Shown here piece by piece: positions 55,192-64,000 of a stretch of DNA of 64,000 bases (its first letter is position 1; every line of letters starts with the position of its first letter). The notes below the pieces were generated by a model. The model searched no databases. It was not told the DNA's origin and was given only the letters and a program-made list of their open reading frames with translations. The stretch is from Brevibacterium sp. UCMA 11754 (GTDB lineage Bacteria > Actinomycetota > Actinomycetes > Actinomycetales > Brevibacteriaceae). The DNA lies in contig NZ_JACBOT010000025.1 in assembly GCF_021532275.1 (NCBI RefSeq), positions 124,001 to 188,000 of the forward strand, in the 5' to 3' direction. The translations under genes were made by a program, and so were the position numbers.

Positions 55192-56490
55192 TTATTTCAC
55201 GTACGGCACGCCTTCGGCCGCCGGTGGGCGAACCCGGCCGACGAAACCGGCAACGGCGAGGACCGTGACGATATAGGGAAGCATGAGCAGCAGCTCGTTG
55301 GCCACCGGAGTTCCGATGGACTGCAGAGTGTTGCCCAAGCTCTTGGAGAAGCCGAACAGCAGGGCAGCAAGCAGGGCGCCCTTCGGGTTCCACTTGCCCA
55401 GGATCATCGCCGCAAGGGCGATGTATCCCTGTCCGGCCGACATCTCTTTGCCGAATGCCAGGCCTGAGCCGACGGTGAAGAAGGCACCGCCGAGGCCTGC
55501 GATGGCACCGGCCATGAGGGTGTTGCGCACACGCGTGAAGTTGACCTTGATGCCCACGGTGTCGGCTGCCTTCGGGTGTTCGCCCACGGCCCGCATCCGC
55601 AGCCCCCACTTCGAACGGAACACGAAGATCTGGAGGGCGATGACGACGACGTACATGATGTAGACGAGGATGTTCTGGTCGAAGAGCACCCGTCCCAGGA
55701 TGGGGATGTCCGACAGCAGCGGGACCGGCAGGTTGGGAAGCTGCTGCCGGGAGTTCCACAGGCCCGGGTTCTGTGTGAGGACCGTCGAGTAGAGGAAGCT
55801 GGTGACACCGACGACGAGGACGTTGAGCACGACGCCGATGATGATCTGGTTGACCCAGTACTTCACCGCGAAGAATGTGAGAACCACAGCCACCAGCGCG
55901 CCGGCGATCGGGGCTGCCAGCAGACCTGCATAGGGGTTCTTGGCCACCGAGGCGACGACTGCGGCGAGGAAGGCACCGGCCAGCAGCTGACCTTCGATGG
56001 CGATGTTGATGATGCCGGAGCGTTCGCCGACGAGCCCGCACATGGCGCCGAAGATCAGCGGCACGGACAGTGCCAGTGCGCCAGCCAGCAGCGTGGTCAG
56101 GGGGATCACGCCGCCGCTGCCGCCGCCGGCCCAGGCCAGGAAGGACACGACGAAGAGGATGCCGAAGACCATCGGGAACCATCCGGCCAGGGTGATCCGC
56201 TTCAGGGCGAGGTAGATCGAGGCCGCGGCCATGATCACGAGGATGAGCGAGAGGACCAGTCCGGCTACGGTCGAGGACACGACGACATCGGGAATGGCGA
56301 AGAGGTCTCCGCCGGTCGCGATCCGGAATGTCGTCTCTCCGTCACGGCCGATGAGGCCGAAGAAGATGAGCGAGACGAGGGCCAGGATCGAGTAGGTGAT
56401 CGGGAACTTCCACGCGATCGGGGTCAGTGCCTTGGACTGTGCCGAGGACTTCGCTGCCAGTGTCGCAGCGGCGGTGTTCTGAGCGCTCAT
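55192..56490 (-). CDS. Nucleoside ABC transporter permease (second subunit)
   Basis: A 432-aa permease with about 9-10 helices of the branched-chain/BPD_transp_2 type; a recognisable stretch is GLVGERSGIINIAIEGQLLAG near residue 160. An N-terminal insert of ~100 residues carries extra helices. It starts 1 nt after the first permease stop. Together with that subunit it forms the channel for nucleosides delivered by the BMP lipoprotein. Confidence 0.9.
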   Translation of the reverse strand: MSAQNTAAATLAAKSSAQSKALTPIAWKFPITYSILALVSLIFFGLIGRDGETTFRIATGGDLFAIPDVVVSSTVAGLVLSLILVIMAAASIYLALKRITLAGWFPMVFGILFVVSFLAWAGGGSGGVIPLTTLLAGALALSVPLIFGAMCGLVGERSGIINIAIEGQLLAGAFLAAVVASVAKNPYAGLLAAPIAGALVAVVLTFFAVKYWVNQIIIGVVLNVLVVGVTSFLYSTVLTQNPGLWNSRQQLPNLPVPLLSDIPILGRVLFDQNILVYIMYVVVIALQIFVFRSKWGLRMRAVGEHPKAADTVGIKVNFTRVRNTLMAGAIAGLGGAFFTVGSGLAFGKEMSAGQGYIALAAMILGKWNPKGALLAALLFGFSKSLGNTLQSIGTPVANELLLMLPYIVTVLAVAGFVGRVRPPAAEGVPYVK

Positions 56491-56491
56491 G

Positions 56492-57724
56492 TCAGGCCTC
56501 CTTCCGCTTGAGCACCGGTGTGGGCAACCGGAAGATCGACCTCACGAGTGGTGGGGCCGCGATGAGCAGGACGATGACGGACTGGACGACGAGGACGATG
56601 TCGATGGGCGTCCCGGTTTGGGACTGCATGAGGTAGCCGCCGGCCTTGAAAGCGCCGAACAGGAGACCTGCGAGGAACGTCCCCAAGGGCTTGGACCGCC
56701 CCAGCAGAGCCACGGTGATGGCGTCGAAGCCGATCGAACCGCTGATTCCGCCGGTGAGTTTGAATTCCGTGCCGAGCACCTGGGCCGCTCCGCCGAGTCC
56801 GGCGAGGGCTCCCGCGACGATCATCACGAGAATCGTCACCTTCGACACGGAGATGCCTGCCGTGCGCGCCGCGTGCGGGTTGGCACCGACGGCCTTGAAC
56901 TCGAAGCCGATCGTCGAGCGTTCGAGCAGCCACCACACGAAGATCGTTGCCAGGATAGCGATGATGAATCCGAAATGCAGACGGAACGGCGAGGGCAGCA
57001 GCAGGAACATCTGCGACGAATCGTCAAGCGTCCGCGACTGCGGGTTCGCCGAGTCGGTGTGGGTGAACCAACTCTGCTTGAGCAGGTAGCCCAACAGGTA
57101 GCCGGCGATGGAGTTGAGCATGATCGTCACGATCACCTCGTTGGCTCCGGTGCGTGCCTTGAGCACACCCGCGATGCCGGCCCAGATCGCACCGCCGATC
57201 ATGCCGCCGATGGCTGCGATGAGCATATGCACGACGGGTGGCAGGTGGAGGGCATAGCCGAGGTAACCGGCGATGGTGGCACCGAGGATGACCTGGCCCT
57301 GGCCGCCTATGTTGAACAGTCCCGAGCGGAATGCCAGGGCGATGCCCAGGCCTGTGAGGATGAGTGGGGTGCCGCTGACCAGGGATTCGGTCAGGGGGCG
57401 GATGGCGCGCTCGGTGGTCCGGGCGTCCCAGTCGAAGATCGCACCGCGAAACAGTGCGGAGTAGGCGTCGCCGACGGTGGAGAACAGGGTCGAGAAGAAG
57501 ACCCCGGGGGCTGCGAAGATGTTCATCGCCGCTTCGACGACTTCGGCGTTGGACACGGCGATGAGGACACCACCGAGGAGAAGGGCGACGACGATGGCCA
57601 GCACCGAAACCAACCAGGAACCGGACAGGATGTCCTGCAGCAGATTCGGTTCCTTGCCCGGTTCCGCTTCGGTGCTCGGAGGTGGAGCCGGCGATGGTGC
57701 CGCCGGGGAGATGTCAGTTGTCAT
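56492..57724 (-). CDS. Nucleoside ABC transporter permease (first subunit)
   Basis: A 410-aa permease similar in family to the neighbour: FRSGLFNIGGQGQVILGATI near residue 130 is the BPD_transp_2 mark. About 9 helices follow a proline-rich N-terminal tail. The ATG at 57724 overlaps the ATPase stop (ATGA). In relatives the two permeases form a heterodimer. Confidence 0.9.
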   Translation of the reverse strand: MTTDISPAAPSPAPPPSTEAEPGKEPNLLQDILSGSWLVSVLAIVVALLLGGVLIAVSNAEVVEAAMNIFAAPGVFFSTLFSTVGDAYSALFRGAIFDWDARTTERAIRPLTESLVSGTPLILTGLGIALAFRSGLFNIGGQGQVILGATIAGYLGYALHLPPVVHMLIAAIGGMIGGAIWAGIAGVLKARTGANEVIVTIMLNSIAGYLLGYLLKQSWFTHTDSANPQSRTLDDSSQMFLLLPSPFRLHFGFIIAILATIFVWWLLERSTIGFEFKAVGANPHAARTAGISVSKVTILVMIVAGALAGLGGAAQVLGTEFKLTGGISGSIGFDAITVALLGRSKPLGTFLAGLLFGAFKAGGYLMQSQTGTPIDIVLVVQSVIVLLIAAPPLVRSIFRLPTPVLKRKEA

Positions 57725-59319
57725 TTCGTCTCCTCCGCCGAGGTGGTGGCTGAGTTCTCTTCAGGTGCCGCGGTGGCGGTTGAGTTCTCTTCGGGCGCCG
57801 CGGTGGCGGCGAGGGCTTCGTCGGCAGGGACGCCGGCCATCATCAGACCCAGTGCTTCGCGTGAAGTGTCAGCATCGACGATGCCGACGATGCGGCCCGA
57901 GTACATGACCGCGATCCGATCGGCGAGTCCGTAGACCTCGTCGAGTTCCGTCGAGACGATGAGGCATGGTGTGCCGGCATCGCGTTCGGCGATGACACGT
58001 TTGTGGACGAATTCGATCGAACCGACGTCGAGGCCACGGGTGGGCTGGCTGGCGATGAAGAGGCGCAGCTCGCGGCCGAGCTCCCGGGAGAGGACGACCT
58101 TCTGCTGGTTGCCTCCCGACAGCGTCGCGATCGGGTCGACGACGCTGCCGAGGCGGATGTCGAACTCCTCGACCTTCTTCTTCGCCTCGTCGTTGATGAC
58201 AGCAGACTTGAGATTGAGGCCTTTGGCATAGGGAGGACGGTCGTAGACGTCGAGGATCATGTTCTCGCGGATCGTGAACTCGGCGATGATGCCGTCGGTG
58301 GACCGATCCTCAGGAACGAATCCGATGCCAGAACCCAGACGGTCTTTGACGGACTTGCCGACGAGGTCCTTCCCATCAAGGGTGATCGAACCCAACCTGG
58401 GATCTGTCAACCCGATGATCGTTTCGGCCAACTCCGTCTGACCATTGCCCTGGACGCCGGCGACGGCGAGGATCTCACCACGGCGGACGTCGAAGCTGAC
58501 ATCGTCGACGACGACGTTCTCGGCCTTGTCGACGACGGTCAGGCCGCGGACTTGGAAGGTGGCATCACCGGGATCGGCGTCATCCTTCTCTGTCGTCAGG
58601 GACACCTGGCGACCGACCATCTGGCTGGCCAGCTCCGCCTCGGTGGAATCAGGGGAGGCAACGCCTGTGATCTTGCCGCGGCGGATGACTGTGATGGAGT
58701 CCGCGATTGCCCGGACCTCACGCAGTTTGTGGGTGATGAACACGATCGAGGTGCCCTGCTCCTTGAGCTGGCGCATGATCGAGATGAGCTCATCGGTCTC
58801 CTGCGGGGTGAGCACCGCGGTCGGCTCATCGAGGATGAGGATCTTCGCGTTGCGCGACAGGGCCTTGATGATCTCCACTCGCTGCTGGGCACCGACCGGG
58901 AGGTCCTCGATGAGGGCGTCGGGGTCGATGTTGAAGTTGAAGCGCGAAGAGATCTCCCTGACCTTCTTCCGTGCCTCGGCGAGGTCGATGAGTCCCAGGG
59001 ACTTCGTCGGCTCATAGCCCAACGCCACCGACTCGGCGACAGTGAACACGGGCACAAGCATGAAGTGCTGATGGACCATGCCGATCCCAGCAGCCACAGC
59101 ATCACCCGGACCGGCGAAGGTCACAGGCTTGTCGTCGAGGAGGATCTCTCCCCCGTCGGCGTCGTAGAGTCCATAGAGGACGTTCATCATGGTGGATTTT
59201 CCGGCGCCGTTCTCACCCAACAAGGCGTGGATCTCGCCCGGTTCGATGGTGAGATCGATGTGGTCGTTGGCCACGAACGATCCGAACACCTTCGTCATCC
59301 CGCGAAGCTCGAGTTTCAC
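57721..59319 (-). CDS. Nucleoside ABC transporter ATP-binding protein (two nucleotide-binding domains)
   Basis: A 532-aa protein with two fused ABC domains, as in RbsA/YufO-type importers. The first has GENGAGKST near residue 37 and VLTPQETDEL; the second has VQGNGQTELAE and LSGGNQQKV, with the usual degenerate Walker motif. The C-terminus has an Ala/Glu/Thr-rich tandem repeat (ATAAPEENSAT) not expected in the family. It lies 74 bp after the lipoprotein gene with a terminator between. Confidence 0.93.
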   Translation of the reverse strand: MKLELRGMTKVFGSFVANDHIDLTIEPGEIHALLGENGAGKSTMMNVLYGLYDADGGEILLDDKPVTFAGPGDAVAAGIGMVHQHFMLVPVFTVAESVALGYEPTKSLGLIDLAEARKKVREISSRFNFNIDPDALIEDLPVGAQQRVEIIKALSRNAKILILDEPTAVLTPQETDELISIMRQLKEQGTSIVFITHKLREVRAIADSITVIRRGKITGVASPDSTEAELASQMVGRQVSLTTEKDDADPGDATFQVRGLTVVDKAENVVVDDVSFDVRRGEILAVAGVQGNGQTELAETIIGLTDPRLGSITLDGKDLVGKSVKDRLGSGIGFVPEDRSTDGIIAEFTIRENMILDVYDRPPYAKGLNLKSAVINDEAKKKVEEFDIRLGSVVDPIATLSGGNQQKVVLSRELGRELRLFIASQPTRGLDVGSIEFVHKRVIAERDAGTPCLIVSTELDEVYGLADRIAVMYSGRIVGIVDADTSREALGLMMAGVPADEALAATAAPEENSTATAAPEENSATTSAEETK

Positions 59320-59346
59320 TGCTTCCGGTACTCCTCACAAATTCGA

Positions 59347-59382
59347 AAACTGCAGGGCCGAAACCACTCGGCCCTGCAGTTT
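59347..59382 (-). terminator. Attenuating terminator between the BMP lipoprotein and ATPase genes
   Basis: Perfect 15-bp arms AAACTGCAGGGCCGA (59347-59361) and TCGGCCCTGCAGTTT (59368-59382) with a 6-nt loop. Within an operon it would keep more mRNA for the binding protein than for the ABC subunits, as is common in importers. Confidence 0.85.
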
Positions 59383-59393
59383 AACCTATTCGC

Positions 59394-60464
59394 TTATTTG
59401 GGTGTGCTCTCGGATTCCACGGTCAGCGATCCGTCGATGATCTGCTTTTTGAGCTCTTCGACCTTCTTCTTCACGTCCTCTGGAACCTTGTCATCGAAGT
59501 CGTGGTAGGGAGCAAGTCCGACGCCTTCGTTCTCGAGAGTGCCGACGTAGGGCTCGGAGCTGAAGTTCTCCTTCTGGGCTTCGGCGACCGTGTCCTCGAC
59601 TGCGTTGGCGATCTGCTTGACCACTGAGGTGAGGATGATGTCACCGTATTCTGTGGACTCGTATCCGTCGGAGTCGACCCAGACGAGCTTGACGTCCTTG
59701 GCTTCCTTCGCAGCCGCGGCTGCACCCAGTCCCACAGGACCGGCGACGGGCATGATGACGTCGGCGCCCTGAGAGATAAGCTGCTTGGTCAGCGCCTGGC
59801 CCTGACCCTGATTGTCGAAGTCGCCGGAAAAGGATCCGTCCTGCTTCTCCTTGTTCCAGCCGAGGAGCTTGACGTCCTTCTTGTTCTCTTTGTTGAACTT
59901 CTTCACGCCGTCAGCGAATCCGTCCATGAAGATGGTCACCGAGGGGATCTGGATGCCGCCGAAGGTGCCGACCTTGCCGGACTCGGACGTAGCCGCAGCC
60001 ACATAGCCAGCGAGGTAAGCAGCCTCGGCGGTGTTGAAGACGAGAGGTTTGGCGTTGTCCAGCGTCACCGGTTTGCCGTCAGCATCGGAGAAGGTGGAGT
60101 CGATGAGAGCGAAGTTGAGGTCCGTGTTGGCCTCAGCAGCCTCCTGGATCGCGTCCTCGAGCAGGAAGCCGACGCCGAAGGTGAGGTTGCAGCCCTGCTG
60201 GATCATGTTGTCCACGTTGGGCTTGAAGTCTGCGTCACCCTGCGACTCCGCCAGCGACTCATCTATGCCGAGGTTCTTCTTCGCGTTCGTCAGGCCCTCA
60301 CGGCCCGACTGATTGAACGACTGGTCATCCCAGCCGCCGGCGTCTGACACCATGCAGCCGAGGAAGTCTTCAGCTTTGGAGTCCCCGCTGTCTTCGGATC
60401 CGCAGGCGGAGAGAACGAGGGCAGATGCGGCGACAATCGACACCGCAGATACGAGCTTCTTCAC
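59394..60464 (-). CDS. BMP-family nucleoside-binding lipoprotein
   Basis: A 356-aa extracellular lipoprotein. A short signal peptide (VKKLVSAVSIVAASALVLSAC) ends in the lipobox L-S-A-C. The BMP domain follows, with residues such as DDQSFNQSGREGL and ADVIMPVAGPVGLGA. The BMP family binds purine or other nucleosides for the ABC importer. GTG 60464 was chosen because the signal peptide begins there; a longer frame to 60560 has no signal character. The gene is first in the operon. Confidence 0.9.
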   Translation of the reverse strand: MKKLVSAVSIVAASALVLSACGSEDSGDSKAEDFLGCMVSDAGGWDDQSFNQSGREGLTNAKKNLGIDESLAESQGDADFKPNVDNMIQQGCNLTFGVGFLLEDAIQEAAEANTDLNFALIDSTFSDADGKPVTLDNAKPLVFNTAEAAYLAGYVAAATSESGKVGTFGGIQIPSVTIFMDGFADGVKKFNKENKKDVKLLGWNKEKQDGSFSGDFDNQGQGQALTKQLISQGADVIMPVAGPVGLGAAAAAKEAKDVKLVWVDSDGYESTEYGDIILTSVVKQIANAVEDTVAEAQKENFSSEPYVGTLENEGVGLAPYHDFDDKVPEDVKKKVEELKKQIIDGSLTVESESTPK

Positions 60465-60790
60465 GTTTACTCTTTTCTCAAGTTGCTCACTTCCAGCACT
60501 GGCGTCGATCGGGCGCAGAGTCCTCCGCCGAATTTGTGAAACCACTGGATGATCACTCATATTTCAATGAATTTTCCGTCAGTCTAATTCACCTCAGACC
60601 CATAACAGGGTCCACTAGCATCCGAATCGTCGACACCGATATGAAAACGCAACATATCTTCATGTTGCCTTCAGCCCACCCCGACACTCGACCGCGACGG
60701 ACACCAGCTTCCGCTCCGGCCCCCCGGCTGCCTGCTCGGTACCCGCGCATGCTGGTCCCAGGCACCTTGTGCACTAAACTGGAAGGCGAT
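60465..60790. other. 326-bp divergent intergenic region (BMP lipoprotein / ABC-F)
   Basis: Holds the promoters for both sides. For the ABC-F gene TAAACT at 60775-60780 is a possible -10, only 10 nt before its ATG. A small inverted repeat CAACAT…ATGTTG lies at 60650-60667. No gene, RNA or recognisable riboswitch was seen. Confidence 0.45.
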
Positions 60791-62620
60791 ATGGCACATC
60801 TTCTCGGGGCTGAAGCCCTGCACCTCGAATACCCCACCCGCATCGTCTTCGACTCCGTCACGCTCGGCGTCGACGCCGGAGACATGATCGGCATCGTCGG
60901 CCGCAATGGCGACGGCAAGTCCAGCCTGCTGGGCATGCTCGCCGGCACCATCGAACCCGATTCCGGCCGCGTGACCTACCGCGGCGGAATGCGCCTGGGC
61001 ATGCTCAGCCAACGCGACACCATGGACTCCGACGCGACCGTCGGCTATTCCGTCGTCGGCGACATGGACGACCACGAATGGGCCCGCGACTCCAAAGCCC
61101 GCGACATCATCTCCGGTCTCATCGCCGACCTGGACTGGAACGCCACAGTCGGCAGCCTCTCCGGAGGCCAGCGCCGACGAGTGGCTCTGGCGGCACTGCT
61201 CATCGAAGACTGGGACTTGCTCATCCTCGATGAGCCCACCAACCACCTCGATGTCGACGGCATCTCGTGGCTGGCCAAGCACATCAGGAACCGCTGGTCG
61301 AAGAACTCCGGGGCGCTGCTGCTGGTGACTCACGACCGGTGGTTCCTCGATGAGGTCTGCAACAAGACGTGGGAGGTCCACGACCAGATCGTCGAACCAT
61401 TCGAGGGCGGATACGCCGCCTATGTCCTCCAACGCGTCGAACGCGACCGGATCGCTGCCGCAACCGAGCAGAAGCGCCAGAACCTCATGCGCAAGGAATT
61501 GGCATGGCTGCGCCGAGGTGCGCCCGCCCGGACTTCGAAGCCGAAGTTCCGGATCGAGGCGGCAAACCAGCTCATCGCCGATGTCCCGGAGGTGCGCAAT
61601 CCGATCGAACTGAAGAAGATGGCGACGGCCCGACTCGGTAAGGACGTCGTCGACCTCCTCGATGTGTCACTGAGCTTCGGGGATCAGCAGATCCTTGACA
61701 ATGTCACCTGGCGCATCGGCCCCGGCGAACGCACCGGAATCCTGGGGCCCAACGGTGCCGGCAAGTCGACCCTGCTCAGCCTCATCTCCGGTGAACTCGA
61801 ACCGGATGAGGGCAGGGTCAAGCGCGGGAAAACCGTGAAGGTCGGAGTCCTCGACCAGCAGTTCAAGGAACTCGACGCCATCGCCGGACAGAAGGTCCGC
61901 GAGGTGCTGTCGGAGTCGAAGACGAGCTTCAACATCGAAGGCAAGGACTACACTCCGGCACAGCTGCTGGAGCGCCTCGGCTTCGCCAAAGAGCACCTCT
62001 CGGCCCGAGTCAAGGAACTCTCCGGAGGACAGAAGCGCCGCCTGCAGCTCTTGATGCTGCTCATGTCCGAGCCCAATGTCATCATCCTCGATGAGCCGAC
62101 CAACGACGTCGACTCCGATATGTTGGCGGCGATGGAGGACCTCCTCGACTCCTGGCCGGCGACCTTGATCGTCGTCTCCCACGATAGGTACCTGCTCGAA
62201 CGCGTCACCGATCAGCAATACGCGATCCTCGATCACGGTCTGCGGCATGTGCCCGGCGGCGTCGACGAATATCTGACGCTGCGTGCCGAGGCCGCCAAGT
62301 CCGGCGGATCGAAGGGAACTGTCACCGGTCGAGGTGCAGGGAACTCCGGCTCCGGCAATGAGAATTCGTCGGCTGATTCGGGCGCAGACGCACTGTCTGG
62401 AGCCGAGGCCCGAGCAGCCAAGAAGGAAGTCTCTTCGATCGAGCGTCGTATGGACAAGCTGAGCAAGCGCATCGCCCGTGCCCACGATGAGATGGCCGAC
62501 CACGACCAGACCGACTTCGAAGGGCTGCAGAAGCTCACCTCTTCCCTGCAGGAGCTCAAGGACGAAATGACCGAGTTGGAGGAGCGCTGGCTCGAAGCCA
62601 ACGAGGCTCTCGACGCCTGA
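60791..62620 (+). CDS. ABC-F family ATPase
   Basis: A 609-aa soluble protein with two ABC domains and no membrane segment. Domain 1 has GRNGDGKSS near residue 40, LSGGQRRRV and ILDEPTNHLD; domain 2 has GPNGAGKST, LSGGQKRRL and ILDEPTNDVD. A linker of about 90 residues between them and a C-terminal coiled coil (~residues 535-605) are present. ABC-F proteins act on ribosomes; some give antibiotic resistance. This one looks like the housekeeping Uup type. GGAAGG precedes ATG 60791. A frame extended to 60425 was rejected. Confidence 0.93.
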   Translation: MAHLLGAEALHLEYPTRIVFDSVTLGVDAGDMIGIVGRNGDGKSSLLGMLAGTIEPDSGRVTYRGGMRLGMLSQRDTMDSDATVGYSVVGDMDDHEWARDSKARDIISGLIADLDWNATVGSLSGGQRRRVALAALLIEDWDLLILDEPTNHLDVDGISWLAKHIRNRWSKNSGALLLVTHDRWFLDEVCNKTWEVHDQIVEPFEGGYAAYVLQRVERDRIAAATEQKRQNLMRKELAWLRRGAPARTSKPKFRIEAANQLIADVPEVRNPIELKKMATARLGKDVVDLLDVSLSFGDQQILDNVTWRIGPGERTGILGPNGAGKSTLLSLISGELEPDEGRVKRGKTVKVGVLDQQFKELDAIAGQKVREVLSESKTSFNIEGKDYTPAQLLERLGFAKEHLSARVKELSGGQKRRLQLLMLLMSEPNVIILDEPTNDVDSDMLAAMEDLLDSWPATLIVVSHDRYLLERVTDQQYAILDHGLRHVPGGVDEYLTLRAEAAKSGGSKGTVTGRGAGNSGSGNENSSADSGADALSGAEARAAKKEVSSIERRMDKLSKRIARAHDEMADHDQTDFEGLQKLTSSLQELKDEMTELEERWLEANEALDA

Positions 62621-62642
62621 CGATGAACGGCGAGGAGGGCTG

Positions 62643-62987
62643 ATGGCCGATTCGGATCGAGTGCGGGAGCTTCTGCATGCAGAAGATGCCGCGACCAGGC
62701 GGCTCATCGCCACACTGTCCTCGGATATCAAGGATCTGACGGCCGCACGCGAGGGCGACAACAGCGACGACGAGCACGACCCCGAGGGATCGACTCTCGC
62801 CTTCGAACGATCACAGGCGGACACCTTGCTGCGCCAGTCCGAGGAGCGCCTGCTCGCCATCGCCGAGGCGGAGCAGAGGCTTGAGCGCGGCACCTTCGGA
62901 ATCTGCACGAACTGCGGAAACCCCATCCCCGAGGTGCGGTTAGAGATTCGGCCCTACGCGCCGACCTGCGTCGCCTGCGCAAGCTGA
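62643..62987 (+). CDS. TraR/DksA-type zinc-finger protein
   Basis: A 114-aa protein with a helical N-terminal coiled coil (~residues 1-80) and a C-terminal C4 zinc finger, CTNCG…CVAC, near residues 92-112. DksA/TraR proteins bind RNA polymerase in its secondary channel and tune transcription; the acidic residues at the coiled-coil tip (DDEHDPEG) fit that. It lies 22 bp after the ABC-F gene with GAGGAGGGC before the ATG, so the two are probably co-transcribed. Confidence 0.88.
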   Translation: MADSDRVRELLHAEDAATRRLIATLSSDIKDLTAAREGDNSDDEHDPEGSTLAFERSQADTLLRQSEERLLAIAEAEQRLERGTFGICTNCGNPIPEVRLEIRPYAPTCVACAS

Positions 62988-63080
62988 AGAGAAGACGTCT
63001 TTCAAGCTGAACACCCCCTGGTTCCTCGCTTGGAGCGGTATGAAATCTTTAGGTTTCGTGGCCCAGCGCGCTATCGTGGC

Positions 63081-64000
63081 GTGGTGCCCATACGAGATCA
63101 CCGACTGGACCGTGCCAAAGGCATCCTCATCTTCACTGTCGTCCTCGGCCACCTGCTGGCCAGGACATCACCGTGGGGTGACGATGTCCTTCGTGCGCCG
63201 ATGTACCTCATCTATTCGTTCCACATGCCGGCCTTCGTCTTCCTGGCCGGCATCACAGCGAAGTCGACGAAGCTGCCCGAACGTGTCCTGACCTTCCTGG
63301 TCCTGCTGTTCACCGTGCTGCCCCTGATGTGGGGATGGATGTGGGTCTTCGACCTCAATCCCGACTACAGTTTCCTCACCCCGTTCTGGTACACATGGTT
63401 CCTGCTGTCGATGGCGTGCTGGATCATCACCGTGCCGTTCATCGAGCGATTCCCTCGAACGCTCCTTGTCACCTCGGTAGTGGTGGGACTCTTCGGCGGC
63501 ATTCTGCCGATCCTCGACACGGAGCTCTCGGCGTCACGGTCCATGATCTTCTGGCCCTTCTTCGTCATCGGCAAGCTCTACGGCAAGCAGATTCTCAACT
63601 GGGCCGGCAGCCTGCGCATCTGGCAGAAGCTGTTCTTCACGGCGACGGCCTTCGGCGCGATCGGCTACTTCTACCTCGATGAGGTCTACTACAAGTGGTT
63701 CTACGGCAGCCTCAACTTCGCCCACTTCGAAGTCAGCATTCCCGAGGGCGTCGGCATCCGCCTCATCGTCGACATCGGCGCGCTGCTCATGACATTGGCG
63801 CTGCTCATGTGGGTCGGCGACAAAGACACCATCATCGCGAAGATCGGCCGGAACAGCCTGGCTGTATATGTCCTCCACGGGTTCGTCGTCCGCGGTCTCC
63901 AACCTTTCCTCGGTGACATCGAGGACGTGATCAGCGCCCCGCTGATCTTCGTCCTCTGCCTCGCAGTGGCACTTCTGACCACATATGTGCTGTCGTGGGC
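63081..64000 (+). CDS. Acyltransferase 3 family membrane protein, 5' part
   Basis: An open frame runs off the window edge. The start is GTG 63081 or 63084. TATCGT at 63072-63077 lies 3-6 nt before, so a leaderless start is likely. The product begins VPIRDHRLDRAKGILIF, contains the Arg/His-rich motif LGHLL and SFHMPAFVFLAG near residue 50, and has at least eight membrane helices in the visible part. These mark acyltransferase-3 / fucose-4-O-acetylase-like enzymes that modify cell-envelope sugars. The C-terminus is missing. Confidence 0.78.
   Translation, partial: MVPIRDHRLDRAKGILIFTVVLGHLLARTSPWGDDVLRAPMYLIYSFHMPAFVFLAGITAKSTKLPERVLTFLVLLFTVLPLMWGWMWVFDLNPDYSFLTPFWYTWFLLSMACWIITVPFIERFPRTLLVTSVVVGLFGGILPILDTELSASRSMIFWPFFVIGKLYGKQILNWAGSLRIWQKLFFTATAFGAIGYFYLDEVYYKWFYGSLNFAHFEVSIPEGVGIRLIVDIGALLMTLALLMWVGDKDTIIAKIGRNSLAVYVLHGFVVRGLQPFLGDIEDVISAPLIFVLCLAVALLTTYVLSW

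Overview
The window is high-GC chromosomal DNA from an actinobacterium, probably Micrococcales and possibly Brevibacterium. Support comes from the nrdHIEF order, the block prfB-ftsE-ftsX-peptidase-smpB-ssrA, a Tad/Flp pilus locus, TANNNT -10 boxes placed about 7 nt before several start codons (leaderless-type starts), and a tmRNA tag ending in ALAA. The genus is inferred from gene content and I could not test it.

Layout. 1-3094: 3' part of sdhC, then sdhD, sdhA, sdhB (respiratory complex II). 3236-4489: a D,D-carboxypeptidase. 4502-5139: a compact unit with a strong promoter, a ~310-nt leader, a 54-aa unknown protein and a terminator. 5234-6349: a FUSC-type membrane protein. 6350-11810: a decayed islet of about 5.0 kb bounded by two copies of the 3' end of nrdF. 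It carries an AI-2E-type permease, two pseudogenes, two small overlapping genes, a bacteriocin-like secreted protein followed by a two-helix membrane protein, a wrecked tyrosine integrase and a 36-aa basic protein. 11814-15759: the nrdHIEF ribonucleotide reductase operon (minus strand), preceded by paired NrdR-like boxes and a run of DnaA-box-like sites. 16380-21546: a moxR-DUF58-BatA/BatB/BatC-type operon, then hisC.

22716-30559: a divergent pucR regulator and a catabolic locus (agmatinase/guanidinobutyrase family, two ThDP enzymes, an SSS symporter) that fits breakdown of a guanidino compound derived from arginine or agmatine. 30693-36223: ssrA, smpB, M23 peptidase, ftsX, ftsE and prfB on the minus strand. 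36652-41361: a Tad pilus operon followed by a large orphan EccC/FtsK-like ATPase. 45220-47741: an amino-acid permease and a GNAT acetyltransferase.

47788-60464: nucleoside salvage. punA and pmmB run on the plus strand. A convergent minus-strand series (BMP-type binding lipoprotein, ABC ATPase, two permeases, cdd, deoA, deoC) imports nucleosides and takes them to deoxyribose/ribose phosphates. An IS1182-family element with 52-bp inverted repeats sits between the two halves. 60791-64000: an ABC-F ATPase, a DksA/TraR-like zinc-finger protein and the start of an acyltransferase-3 family membrane protein.

The most unusual part is the nrdF-bounded islet. Its flanking copies differ only at synonymous positions, and it holds a candidate secreted toxin plus membrane partner.
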